Positions 44,726 to 56,786 of a DNA stretch of 64,000 nucleotides are shown one piece after another. Source of the DNA: Bemisia tabaci (taxonomy: Eukaryota > Arthropoda > Insecta > Hemiptera > Aleyrodidae); assembly GCF_918797505.1 (NCBI RefSeq), contig NC_092800.1, positions 30,184,263-30,248,262 on the forward strand. Reading direction: 5' to 3'. Each line of letters begins with the position of its first letter. Position 1 is the stretch's first letter. The notes below the pieces were generated by a model. That model was not told the DNA's origin, ran no database searches, and saw only the letters and a list, made by a program, of their open reading frames with translations. Position numbers and translations under genes: made by a program.

Positions 44726-46365
44726 TTGTCATTGAGTTGCTTTGTCCGGGAATCATTAATTTGAATTTCTGTTGCGCCAACAGAAAATTTTTCTCCGTAC
44801 AGCTGTGCTCAATATTAATTTTTGTAGTTATTGCTCGTCCTTCAGTTTCGTTTAGATCTTCATTATTATGCGAGTTTGTTCTCATTTGTGATTGTTCTAA
44901 ATGCATTCTTTGGTTGAATAATTTGTGTTGAGATAGGTCCAACGTTCTTGAGATTGGATTTTTCGATGAAAAAAGATTTTCAAAATCATGAGGGCTGAAT
45001 GGCAAGCGATCCAGCTCATTGTTGCGTCAATACATGGTGTGAAGTTAAATCATTTAACAATTTTAAGTTTCAAACATGGAAAATGAAAGTGTTAAATTGG
45101 TTTTGCTTAAATCAATGTCAATTTACGATTGAACTTGTATTCCTAAGGCTCAGTTTGATGACTCTCTTTGATGTTTGCATACACCAAAATTTTTGTGAGA
45201 CAAATTTGAATGCAATACTGCAATCAACTCAAGTTCGGATTTATCAACTTATGCTTTCACGGAAAACACCACAAATCACACGTTCCTTCACACTCCACCA
45301 ACCTATATTTCTCTTGATAAAGCTGGAACTCGCCGATGATAAGAATATATAAATGCAACTATTCCTGCTCAGCGGATGCCTAGGTTGCATACATAAAGAA
45401 TTGAAGGCGCACATAGGAATTTTCTGTTAATTCCCAAAAGGTAGTCCCGTCAACAACACGCATACTCAATAAGTGTTCCGATTACATATAGGCACAGAGA
45501 ATTGAAAGGACATTGGTTTTCTATAAACTCTCTCTTCAGCCTGTTCGTTTTCATCCCTGGGATTCGCGAGAAAAATGATAGAGCGACGCGGTTTCTCGCA
45601 GCTCGAGGGGTTGAATTTGTGTCGGGCGATCACCACAGGAATATTACCTCAATATGAATAAAAGGAGGATGAAAAATAACTCGAGAGGGTGGTTGAAAAT
45701 TAGAAATTTAGATCTGGTCGCGGCGCGCGCGAGAGAGAGAGGGCGAGAGATCGCGGCGGGGGAAATAGCCGAGAGGTTTGTAAGGGTTCAGCATGTTTAT
45801 TCTTAATAATTTATCATGGAGCTTTGGAGGAATCCGAAAAAAAAGGAGAAAACATAACCTTAAAGTTAAGTGAATGTTATCTGACTATAAAATGATGTCT
45901 CGGTTGGTGTCGGCCCTTTATTCCTGCCCTTTTCTTCGTCGCTCCCTCGCGCGCCTTTCAAAGGGCGTTCATTTTTTTTAACTTGCAAAATGATGTGGAA
46001 GACGATGAAATTGTGACAATGTTACGTCGAGGACTCCTCTTCCTCCCTCTCGCTTCTCGAGCAGAATTTTTGTCAGTTCCGCTACCCAGACGTCTTGCAC
46101 ATCAACAGATATTTTTTGAACTTTGATTCTTTCGATGCCTCGAGCCCTCCTTTTTTCGACGCCCCCCCCCCCCCTCTCCCCCGACTTTGGTGACACCTCG
46201 GTGATTTATAGCTGCGAATCTTTACGTCACTGTCATCACTACGCTTTGTGTACGATTCTATTTGATTTCTCACCTTCGTCGTTTTCGCCCATCATCCTTC
46301 TGTCTGCGTGTTTAGAGTATTGACAAACTTCACAGGAATATTGGACCCAAACTTGTTCCCTGCGC
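44726..46365. other. No recognised gene; a relic of the 270-bp unit
   Basis: ATGCAACTATTCCTGCTCAG then AATTGAAGGCGCAC near 45352-45415 is a decayed copy of the 4651 tandem unit. A minus-strand open frame at 44712-45005 is Asn/Gln/Ser-rich without a domain. GA-rich and CGCG-rich sequence lies at 45720-45765. Confidence 0.4.
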
Positions 46366-46624
46366 GGGCTGATTATTGAAATTGATAGACAAAGCTATAG
46401 ACAAAGAAGACCGTAGGGAGTATGGAGTGATCCTAGGATTGAAATAGGTGGTTCTTATAAACTGTGGAGATATGGGAACTATAAGGAAGATGCACCAACC
46501 ATAGGGACTCTCATGGATTGCCTTTATTCGTCTATTCACTTGATCAACTGCAACCACCCGCAGTTTTATATCCGTTTTGTTTTCTTTGTCTATAGCTTTG
46601 TCTATCAATTTCAATAATTGGCCC
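46366..46624. mobile_element. Family C MITE
   Basis: GGGCTGATTATTGAAATTGA then TAGACAAAGCTATAGAC to TATCAATTTCAATAATTGGCCC. Confidence 0.85.
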
Positions 46625-46749
46625 ACTGAATAACGTTAGTATGCATACATAAAATCCGCTTTGCAGCGCGCTTTCTGGTGCTCTACGACACCTAGCCGCC
46701 AAAGCCCTTATCTTCCCAAAGCTCTTCAGGGAGTGTGTGTTGACATTCC

Positions 46750-47010
46750 CTCGTTTCCTCTAAAACCTCCTGTAACCGGGCGTCCTTTTTGTCTCCTCCC
46801 AGGAGGAACTCAATCAAGCATCTTCTTCGGCAGCCTTTCCTCCGTCATCCTGTTAATGTGGCCATACCAGACAAGCTGTTTGGTCATGAGGTCGATTACG
46901 ATGTCATTTTGATTTCCAGGCGTCGTCTTAATCACAGTATATCTGCTCGAATTGTGTTCTTTTAGATATTGACTAACAATCGCACACGTCTCGAAGAATA
47001 TTCTCGACAC
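46750..47010 (-). pseudogene. LINE ORF2 C-terminal fragment with nonsense mutation
   Basis: The minus strand reads MTKQLVWYGHINRMTEERLP then KKMLD, a TGA at 46810-46812, and in the same frame VPPGRRQKGRPVTGG. Many non-LTR retrotransposons end with QL.W.GH..RM...RLPK..LEW.PPG.R.RGRP, where the residue at the stop is Trp. So a TGG-to-TGA change has broken the frame. The fragment would have been the region after the reverse transcriptase domain. Upstream and downstream coding sequence is missing. It is a different part of a LINE from the pieces at 7118 and 26680, and whether they share one family is unknown. Confidence 0.85.
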
Positions 47011-48088
47011 GGATAAGAAGAATCACGAACGTTTTTTTTTAGAAATAGCGTTGCATAATGATTTCCCCCTTTATAAATAAATTATGACGAGAAATTTTTG
47101 ACGTCGCAATCGGGTTGCATGTTTTTTGTATGTATCAAAATTCCTAAATTTGAACACTTATATATTATTTATTATAGCGAAACGTATAATAAAAACAGTG
47201 GGGAACAATGCTAAAACTTTATGAAAACATTTCCAGGACGTTACGGCTGGTGACTTAAGCCATAACTGCTAAAATAAATACATAATTAAAAAATAAGGCT
47301 AAAAGCTCAAGTACATTAAAAACCATATATTACTCATTACAACATTTACTCATCATACTCATTGTAAGATGAAAGCCAAAGCTGTTCTCGTCATTGGGCA
47401 CTGAGCAGGCTGCAAGAACTATGATCACGTTTCCCTCGGTAAACCGTGGCGGTTCAAGCAATATTTAGTCATCGAAATTATTAATGTTCCTTAGACGCAA
47501 AGCTTGCCTCAAGGCATCCTTTCTATCAACCGAAACTATATTTCTTTTTCTCTCCCTTTGTTCCTGCCGACTTAGCAACGCTGCCACCTGCTAAGACAAA
47601 TGACTGAATATCTGGATGCGCTCTGTGCACGGAGTCGTGGAAGTCTTAGGAGTCCGACAATTATGTAACGTAGACAGACATTAACATATTGGTTGTCAGT
47701 GCTCCGTCAAACTCCCTCCTCCCATTTGTATCTTCTTTCCACCTATTTTGACCATAGGTTTTCTTTGTTCCAGTGCATGCAATCTCACCCCCCCCCCCCT
47801 TCAACAGTTTTCTTTGACCCCGTTTTCCAAGAGGTACTCTCTTTGCAATTGTTATGCCAGAGGCAAATGAAGAGTATAAATTTAAAACCACTTATAAGCG
47901 CCGTGATGATCTCAAGATTATGCACGGTCATTCATGCCGTAAAAGAACCCAAATAGTTTCGATTCACGAACTATATTCTGAAGAAATTACTTTATATTGT
48001 CATATTTTGAGCCAAACTAATACCAATGTCCAAAAGTATAAACCAAAATCGTTGCCCTAATTAAAACGGGCAAAAACAATCACACACA
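47011..48088. other. No recognisable gene
   Basis: AT-rich; a C run at about 47791-47800. No domain in the short open frames. Confidence 0.4.
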
Positions 48089-48602
48089 TATCGATGACCA
48101 AAGTGCAAAACAGCGTATCTCCATTGCAAAGTTTCAAAATTTCCACTCATAATTTATTTTTTCAAAGAGAAACAAGCTAGCCATATAGTCTGAAATGCAT
48201 GTAGACTATTCTGCCAACAGAGAAAAGTCACGGAAGTTTTGAACAAATTAAGGTGACTTCTGCCGTGCTAAGGATGAACGCCGTATGAACATTCGAGAGT
48301 TGCCAAGTTTCCCTCGATAAAATGTGTATTTTTGACGCAATTTGAGCATATATTTCCTTGAAATTTTCAGATATTTTAAATTAAATTCCGTGCAAAATTG
48401 TCTGAAAATTGTGGGAGAAAATATGTATAATTTGCCTAGTAAATTCGGTTTTTATCGAAGGAAATTCGGCAACGTCTGAAGGCTCATACGGCGTTTTTCC
48501 TTAGCACGGCAGACTTGTTTTCCAAAGAAAAAATAAAGTACGACAGTAAGTCTGCAACGTGGCAAAGGAGATAAGTGGTTTTGCATTTCGGCCATCGATA
48601 TA
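48089..48602. mobile_element. Family D MITE split by family B
   Basis: Left half TATCGATGACCAAAGTGCAA then AACAGCGTATCTCC; right half GCAACGTGGCAAAGGAGATA then TTCGGCCATCGATATA. The element at 25381-25650 shows the uninterrupted form. Confidence 0.78.
48260..48512. mobile_element. Family B MITE with ACTT duplication
   Basis: CTGCCGTGCTAAGGATGAAC then GCCGTATGAACATTC to GCGTTTTTCCTTAGCACGGCAG. ACTT lies at 48256-48259 and 48513-48516. This is the cleanest copy of the family. Confidence 0.92.
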
Positions 48603-49100
48603 CTTCTTAAAAAATAGGCGTTTTCCTGAACTTCATCTCTGATCAAAATCGCACGTGAAGGTACAAGGTGAGAGATAATATTTGAAAAGCGGACGTTTTT
48701 CAAGAGGGTTGCCTCTAAACAGGGCAGGGGATGGATTCTTTGGGTACGTTATGAGAACCATCTCGAAAGTCATTGAAGGCACATCTTGGCACTCACCCAA
48801 ACATGCACCACGCTCGCTCGATTTTGAGATTATGCGATGAAGCACAGCTTCAGAAAAAAGCCACCCCAAACAATCGCGTTGAAAGACGACTCAGTCCTTT
48901 AAAAATTAAAATAAACTCTCGTCAAAAGCAAGCACCGATTGAAAAGGAGCAACCATTGAATAATGAAAGGGTGAAACCAAGCAAAAACAAAGGAAATCAT
49001 CCAGTCACTCGTCGAAGATAACTACCCTCTTAGAAAATTTTACCGACCTTTCTTGGAATGTCACCCATCTATGAGATGCACCTACCTTCTAGAAACATTC

Positions 49101-49301
49101 CACTGAAAAAAAAGTGAAGTTGATTTAACATTCTGGATGTGAAAAAAGTGTGCGGAAACTTAGAAAATGCTAAATTACCCGCCATAACGCTTAGTTTTAC
49201 ATCTTTGCTCTGCAAAAGCGGGTAATTCAGCATTATTTAATAAGTTCTCGCACAATTTTTTTACGTTCAGAATGTTAAATCAACTTCACTTTTTCTCGGT
49301 T
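49101..49301. mobile_element. CAC-ended palindromic MITE, relative of 7447
   Basis: CACTGAAAAAAAAGTGAAGT then TGATTTAACATTCTGGATG, reversed at the right end as AATGTTAAATCAACTTCACT. The right terminus is CGGTT instead of CGGTG. Confidence 0.82.
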
Positions 49302-50257
49302 GATCTACTCTTTTGACATCACCCTATTTCCAGTCAATGTTACTTTATTTTTGGTAGATCAGTTTTACCTGGGTACAACTCATTTGATGATGCAAGATGT
49401 AGGAAGGCAGCGTATTACCGATTTAATTCGATTACTTTATTCAATTATTTCGACTTAAACTTTACTTAAATCGACGTAAGCCAATCGAGCATTAGATACA
49501 ATACAATACAAAACAAGTTTCCTTCGTAACGACGTATTCGACTTTGTCTTCGTTTCCTGACCTGGATAGCGCAATAGCGGCAAGGCTTCTGCGAGCAACT
49601 ATTCGCGCTCCCAAGTCGCGCATATTGCCGTCACGGTCATTGAAGGCGAACTCACGTAGTGAGACACGCAGTGCGGCGAATATTCGATGTGTGCTCCTTG
49701 AATTTTCATTATGTGTTTTCATTAACATATCATTATTATTTAGGAGTGATCAAATAATTAACTACACTGAATGTTCGCTATTGAGCGCGTCAAGTACTTC
49801 CGATTCATTGAGAAATGTTCTTAATGGAACCGGATACCGTAGTTGATGGCTTGCCTGGAATTCTAAAAAGAGAGACTGCCATCATTTTGAATTCTCACCT
49901 GACTTACAGTGGGAAAAACTTAGGCTTTGCCAGTAGTTCAGGTTGTCTCAACGTCTGATCGTTGAACAGGTAATCTGGCAGTAGGGAAAGGAAGCGTTAT
50001 CAACAATCCCAACTTCCTGGTTACCTCAACCTTTAACTCTAAATAAGTTGAAGTAATAAGAAATGCAGTGAAAGGAATTTTTGGGAGGAAATTACTTAAA
50101 GCTCCGGCCTATTTTTCTAATTGGAATTCAGCTGAGCAGTCTAGGATATTTTTCTCAGAGCATGCCTATCAAGAATCGTTTTACGAGAGTAGATTTTTAA
50201 TTAAAACACATTTAATATTTCTATAACTATTTATATCAGAAAAAAACAAACCGGCTT
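49302..50257. other. No recognisable gene
   Basis: Open frames on both strands at 49492-49846 overlap. No domain was recognised. Confidence 0.4.
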
Positions 50258-50303
50258 CAGAACGATCATATCCTCAACTTAAGCTGAGGATATGATCGTT
50301 CTG
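50258..50303. repeat. Perfect 19-bp inverted repeat with 8-nt loop
   Basis: CAGAACGATCATATCCTCA is followed by ACTTAAGC and then the exact reverse complement. It is too short to be one of the local MITE families. Confidence 0.92.
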
Positions 50304-50454
50304 ATTTACAACATTATATAACAAGCTATTGCTTTTAAAATTTGGTGCACGTTAACATCGATATTTATAGCGATATTAAATGGGTAAACTAACTTATAAA
50401 TCCACCCTCGTATACTTTGCTTTGCGATATTAATTTCTTCACAAATGCCTTAAG

Positions 50455-50664
50455 TACCGTAAAAAATGTCGCTGATTTAAAATTCTGGGTGTAAAAAAGG
50501 GTGCGACAACTCACGAAACGCTAAATTAACCGCCACAGCAGTTAGTTTTACATCTTGACATTGCTAAAGTAACTGCTGTAGTGGTCAATTCAGCGTTTTT
50601 TGAGTTTTTGCATGCACACATTTCTACAAGCAGAATGTTAAATCTGCATCCTTTTCTTTCGGTG
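50455..50664. mobile_element. CAC-ended palindromic MITE, diverged relative of 7447
   Basis: TGATTTAAAATTCTGGGTGT and CGCCACAGCAGTTAGTTTTA match 7447-7656. The right end is TTTCTTTCGGTG; the left terminus is mutated. Confidence 0.75.
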
Positions 50665-52263
50665 ACACTGTGACGTGACACTCCAGGATTTTTCAAAGCA
50701 TGTCTTAAAATTAAGTAAATCATCAATTGATTGCTCGACTGTCCAATCGTTCTTTCGAAGTGCAAAAGAAGCAGCTTAAACGGCATACCGGTGCGGAGTC
50801 AACTTGCGTCTGGGAGGAATTGACAGCGAAGCGAGTTGATATTTTCCCGGGCGTAAAAGCGCGAGGGATGCAAGCGTCTCCTGGTTCGGGTCCAGAGGAG
50901 ATCGGCCAGAGCATCGGCAGCGTGTTACCTACTCGCGGAGGATTACTGCACACCACTCGAGGAGTCCTCTAATGACACAATAATAACACCCAGCACTAAC
51001 TCTGTAATCTTGAGCGATTTGTCAGATCTCCTCTCACCGCGGCCTTGTCTTCCGACCGACACCCTTGTCCCCCGCCCCCACCCTCGCCCCAGCCGGCGTC
51101 TGCCTCACCCTACCTCTCCGATCCCTTCCCATCTCCTTGGAGATCCCTGTTTTCCAACATTGTGAGCATTCCAACAGGCGGAGACTACATCGGTTCAGGT
51201 TGGACGTCAAGTCAGAGGCAAAAGAATCGAAAGTATCAGGATCGTATTCGATACTGGTGCGATGTATCGTTCGGTTCAAAAATAATTTAACATAAACAAA
51301 AATTTTAGGATTTAAGTTAAAAAGCTGAAAATGAGAAAATTCTTAGCTATTTCACTTTTCATTGCAATTTTGTATTTATAAAGATCAAGAATCTACCACA
51401 AAAAACCCGTTCCTTTAGATTACTCAGTTGACTTTTGAGGCTATGTTTACATGTGCCTGGATGGTTGTTACTAGTGTTGCACCAAACAGCGTATCTTTTT
51501 GAGGGAAAATTGTGCTTGTATGCTGAATTTTTAACGCACCTTGGCTAAAAAGCTCAACATACTGTCCTATGTTTACATGTTGAACCAATCGATTTCGATA
51601 CAATCTCACCTGTTTCATGTGTCGAATACAAGTCATAGAATCATACCCAGGAAGGAATCAAGATAAATAGATGTACAAATGAAGCAATAATCCAAGTGCG
51701 CATGTGCAGACTGTCAGACTGTACACTTCTGACTGCCAGTATGATAGCAACATCAGAGAAAAATTGATGGACCTACTAACAAAACACACAGGACAGTTTT
51801 TACAAGCTGACCCATTGCTCAGCAAGAGTTACTGTTGATGAATCACTCGTAAAAATACGTCTCAAACAAAAAAGCTAAAAGTTTCTAAGCCGTCTCGCTC
51901 ATCTCTCCGGACAACCCCGCGGTCCAAACCACGAAAAGCGCCCGGAGGGCCGTGGCGAATCTGAAAAGAAATAAATTGATAAGGGATGCGCTCAGCCAGT
52001 GGCTCCGCTATCAGTGACTTTCCTTTCACCCTCCGACGAGCAGGGGTCAAAACAGCTGCATCACCCGGCCCCGGAGCGCTGCATTTTTCAGGTCGCCCGT
52101 CCCCCTCGGGTTTTTCTTTGTTTTCTCCGCGCGTGACGCAGCAGTTCTCCCCGACAGCCCCCCCCCCCCAACTTTGGGCCGCGAACCGTGTCCCGCGCGC
52201 TTCGCGGTTTCGGCGCGTCGCACAGTGGTTCGCGTCGAATAAAGCGCTCGAACCTAAAATGTT
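50665..52263. other. Non-coding, with CpG-rich parts
   Basis: CpG-rich at about 51035-51135 and 51900-52235. CTCCCCGACAGC precedes a run of about 10 C near 52160. Open frames here are composition-driven and overlap on both strands. Confidence 0.4.
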
Positions 52264-52765
52264 TGACTATAACTGCAAATTTTGATGTTTATTTTATCAC
52301 ATTTTAAATTTGAAAAAGTGCGTCCAAAAAGAAAATTTCACGAGGAAAACAATGAAATCTTTTCTAGAGCCTCAAAATTTGGTATGAACGGAGTCAAAAG
52401 CGTTTAAGGTTTCCACATTTTGACCGGCCTTCTTTATTGACTTGATCCACTGTGCGTCAGTTTAAAATCGTTGTGATATTCGCACCCGGCAAGCGATTTC
52501 AACTGACGAATTTGATTACTCGATAATTCTGACGAATTTTTCGAACTTTGACCGCGTGATAGCTTTTTTAAATATAGTAAAACCCCAAATTTTGATGTTA
52601 ATTTCGTCATATTTTGAATTTCAAGGGGTGTTCCTGGAAGAAAATTGCACGAGAAAACCAATGAAACCACTTTGAGAACCTTAAAGTTTAGTATAAACTG
52701 AGTTCTAAGCGTTTAAAGTTTCCAAATTTTGTCCGACTTCTGCCATCGACTCGATCCACTGTGCG
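52264..52765. repeat. Direct repeat, two diverged units of about 195 bp
   Basis: AAATTTTGATGTTTATTTTA near 52277 and CAAATTTTGATGTTAATTTC near 52585 open the units, which both end in TCGATCCACTGTGCG-like sequence (near 52455 and 52765). The spacing is about 308 bp. Confidence 0.78.
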
Positions 52766-53494
52766 CCGTCGCGCCGCCGGATGGACACTGCGGATCGCGA
52801 GAAAAATCTTGTCATTCATGAAATCTCGCCGCGTGACTTTCAAGTTGGTTTTTTTCGCCTATTGTTGAGGTTCATGAACATGTCGTATTACGTCGGTGAT
52901 ACATGGGTTTTGGGACGTAGGTCAGTGGCCTCGGTCACACGAGGCGCACCGCAATTGAGGCCTGTGTATTTTCTCACATGAGTAGGCCGATATTAATTAA
53001 ATGTCAACGTCAGTGGTAATTTTGCGAGTTGGCAACACTGCGTTTCCTCCATTTAAATCCAGTAAAAATATCGCTTTTAGGTGAGGCAAGCTACCTCACC
53101 TAGAATCGATTGTTTTACATACAATCAAATGAGGGGATAACAGTGTTGCTAACTTTTCCAGAATCGCCATCGGTCAACGACAACGTCCATGGAAAAAGAG
53201 TCCTCAGCCCATGGAGGCAAAATCTTTTTGGAGCAGTTCTCGTAAAGTTGGATGGACGAATTGGATTCTGAGGCTCCGGTGGAAAACTTTACGGAGTCCC
53301 AAAAATAAGTTTAAAGTGTTATTTGTAACTAGTTCATATTATTGCCAGTTGAGTGAGTAAGTTCAACTATCGATCATATGTCCACAGTTCCTTTTAATTT
53401 GATTTATTTTTAGGTAATTTCTTATAGCACGATTATATCCATTTGACTCTAATATAATCAAAGAGACTGTAACACACTGCGAGAGACCCGTGGG
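52766..53494. other. No recognisable gene
   Basis: An open frame from 52781 begins next to CpG-rich sequence but has no domain. Confidence 0.4.
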
Positions 53495-53630
53495 GTGGCG
53501 TGAATGATCGATTTTCGATATTTGCATTTGATGCTACAGTAAAGAACCGATTAGTAAGTTGCTCGTTGCAAGGACCCTGTTTATCGATACTTTCCCATAA
53601 TTTTAAATTGCAAATCAAACATTTACAGTA
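53495..53630. repeat. Family K repeat copy
   Basis: GATCGATTTTCGATATTTGC, AGTTGCTCGTTGCAAGGACC and TTTATCGATACTTTCCCATA match 39375-39520. Confidence 0.65.
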
Positions 53631-55598
53631 TTTTTATTGTTTTTTTTTTTGTATTTTTTAAATGAAAAGCTACTCAACATCAGTTCTTAGAAAATACCAT
53701 AATTTTTTCTCCTTTGTATGACCAAAACCTGAGAAATCTTAAAAGAATCAGATTGATTTGTTCTCTTTTAAAAATATAAACAAGGTGCGGAGCTTTTTAA
53801 ACACCACTACAACTGCATTTAACTGTGAATACAGGATTATGCTATTTTTATCGCAAGCTTTCCGCACGAAATGCTTTTTACGTGAAAATGACTACTGGGG
53901 TCAATTCGACTTACCACTGCGGTGCAAGACCGCAACCTTGCCCCGTAGGCTTGCGCAAGCCAATGATAATCACTGTGTGATTTCGCGACGTCAAACGTGT
54001 TGCAGTCACGCGGGTCGCAAACAGTGTTGCCACGGCGACCAAAAAAACTTTTAAAAGTCAGAACTTTCGCATTGCGGAAAGTTTTATAACCCTCTCACTC
54101 TGCACCGGCAAGCGTCCCAACGAAACAGTGGAACAAGACTTGTGCGTGCCCCTAATGACGAATTCATACCATTGTTACCATTCCGTTTGGAATTCCTGAT
54201 CACTTTTAGTGGGGGTTATTTTCGATCGTTCGCACATTTGGCAAGGAGGCATGCAGTATGCTGTTGCAGTCGACAATAACTTTGATTGAGGTGATCAACG
54301 CAAAGTGGCAATTGGGTAGGCTAGTTCGAGCGGTAATTCTCGGAGACTGAGGTAAAAAATTGGCAAAAATGAGCGAGAAATTGTTTTACGATGTCACTGA
54401 AGGGCGTTCCAAAGTCGTTGAAGGTTATTCTTTAATTCACAATGTTCATTTTTCTGTTAATGTGTCTTGAAGTTGACACAGCCGGGCAGCTTAAAATTTT
54501 TCAGTGAGTTTGACCGTTTCTGGGAAAGTGGACTTCAGTCCTCAGACACTCAGATTTAAGTTGATGATAGCAGAGCCTGGAGAAGTACTTTACAAATATT
54601 TGGGTACAAAAACACTCACAAATGCCAAGCTATAAAACTGCATCTTATAAACCAAAGCTATACGGCAGTTTTAGGGTTCCAGTTTCTAAACGTGGCTAAG
54701 AGCTATAACTATTAATATGCTCATTTTAGGCTAAATTCAGAGCTTGTGATGTAAACTTTACATGTTTTATTGGTAAAAAAACAAAATAAATTGTTTGCAA
54801 GTTTTTTTAAGAGCCCTAGTAAAATTTTTCCGTGGAAACCTCAAAATTCGATTTTTTGACCCAACACGACAAGAACTGCTCCATTCAAAATTGTTTTTTC
54901 TTCATCTATTGCTAAGATCCTTTTTCCCGTGAACGATCAAAAACTTTGGAGGCATTCTGGACTCATATTCCTTCAAAAATGTGCGAGGATGGACTTTACT
55001 CGAAAAGTTGCTCGAAATGAACATAGAATTGTATGATCTCCACGTTTTCTGTTTCATTAGTCGTTGTCATGGTGATACATTTCGCGTTGCGTTTCTAGCG
55101 AGCGAACTTAATCGTGGAGTTTTTGACGCTGAATGGAGGGTGGGGATCGGATATTGGAGATAATGGCAGGTTTGCGTGTGAACTGATTTATCTGAAGAGA
55201 GAGTATTGACAGAGAGGAAACTTTTTTTTTATTCATAAACAATTAAAAAAGAAAGATGATTTTATTTTTGAACTTATATTAAATGGTCCAGGGTCTTCCG
55301 AAAACCGGTCGTATGAAGATGAAGCATCTTTTCGTTAAAAGAGTTTTGATTGGTCGGATTTTTATTGGATCTTTCTCCCCTAACCCATAGTTTTTTTTTT
55401 TTTAAATTTTTCAATGAGTCTTTTGGTTATTTACGAAATTTTACAAAAGAAAAACTATTCTACGATCCTGCGAAAATCCCTTGCCCTTGACCGATTACAT
55501 CCTAAAGTACTTGGAGAATCTGTACTGGGCACCATCTCACCTCCTCATCTTCTCTATCTGTCCGTTGTGTCACAAAATTTCGTCTCCCCCGAAATAAT
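53631..55598. other. No recognisable gene
   Basis: CATCAGTTCTTAGAAAATAC near 53678 recalls the interior of the element at 44057. The rest is unremarkable. Confidence 0.4.
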
Positions 55599-55805
55599 GT
55601 AACTACATTTCAATTTTGCCAAATTTTCCCTTGCTAACTTGTATTTTAGCCAGGGGAGAATTGAGTATAGTTGTATAACTCCAAATTCCACCGATTTTTC
55701 CTGTGATCTCCCACAAAAATCAGACGGTTTGGACACAATTTGCTCACGTGCATTCCTGTGAAAAATTGCATTATTTGAGTCAATTTTGTAACATTGGGAT
55801 GAAGT
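55599..55805. repeat. Family J repeat copy
   Basis: GTAACTACATTTCAATTTTG, CACCGATTTTTCCTGTGATC and GCTCACGTGCATTCCTGTGA, with GTAACATTGGGATGAAGTTA at its right side. Confidence 0.65.
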
Positions 55806-55818
55806 TACGTTCTTTCGT

Positions 55819-56103
55819 CCAGGAAACGACGAAAATTTTACCGAGGAAGCGTTATAAATTTTGATCGCCCAGACGCACACAAGCACAAAAGCCGAGCTTT
55901 TTGCCTCATGTCTGGAAAATTAGACAAATTTTGACAAAATTTGCACCTACACATTCTTGTAAAAAAGTTGAACTGTTGAGTGAATTTTGCAGCCTTTTTT
56001 CCGTCCAGGGAACGACGAAAATTTTACCGAGGAAGCGTTTTAAATTTTGATCGCTCGAACACACACGAGCACAAAAGCCGAGCTTTTTGCCTCGAGCTCC
56101 CGT
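55819..56103. repeat. Tandem duplication, period about 188 bp
   Basis: AACGACGAAAATTTTACCGA then GGAAGCGTT and CACAAAAGCCGAGCTTTTTG then CCTC occur at 55825-55910 and again at 56011-56098 with few differences. Confidence 0.88.
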
Positions 56104-56533
56104 CTAGTATAAATATATTCCTCGCCGTGTATTTCTTCGCCGTGTATTCGGGGACGGCGAAAGTTGAAAGTTCCGCGGGATCCGACGGGGGGAGGGGGGA
56201 CGCGCGGAGTGTGGAGCGTTGTCAGGGGGCGAGGTGAGCGCGTCCAATCAGATATTAACCCGTCCCCCGAGAAGGAAAATAATGAAAAAAGGGTTTTCGG
56301 AGAAGAAAGTTGACTCGCTCGCGTGTTCCGGGGCGGTTTCCTTTCCCTTTCGCCGCCCGCGTGCACCCGCCGACCCGGATACATTCGCCTGACCAATCCC
56401 GTGCATTCGCCGACGAATCAATTCCGCCTGCCGAGTGAGTGCGCCGAGCGAGTGCATGGATAAATAGAGGCATGAAAAGCGTGCGTCGTTTAGGAGCGGG
56501 ATTTTCTTCGATGCAAAGTGCATAAAAGCTACT
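56104..56533. other. CpG-rich block without recognised gene
   Basis: CpG-rich from about 56150 to 56460. Three overlapping open frames on two strands, none with a domain. Confidence 0.4.
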
Positions 56534-56786
56534 CTGCCATGCTAAAAAAGAACGCCTTATGAGACTTCAGGCGTTGCCAAATTTCTATGTATAAAACACA
56601 AATTTTGTGGTAAATTCATGAACATTTTTCCTCCAATTTTTCAGGTAATGTTGTTTGCAATTTTACCCACAGTTCTTTAAAACTTCAAGTAAAAATATTC
56701 TTAACTTTTTTCAAAAATACCTGTTTTATCCGGGGAAATTTGGCAACTATCAAATGCTCATACGGCGCTCTTCCATAGCACGGTAG
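56534..56786. mobile_element. Family B MITE
   Basis: CTGCCATGCTAAAAAAGAAC then GCCTTATGAG to GCTCTTCCATAGCACGGTAG. The flanks TACT and TACA suggest a one-base-decayed duplication. Confidence 0.85.

Noticed and set aside
44712..45005. Asn/Gln-rich minus-strand frame
   Set aside because: The length is expected by chance in 64 kb of this composition, and one end lies in an inverted repeat.
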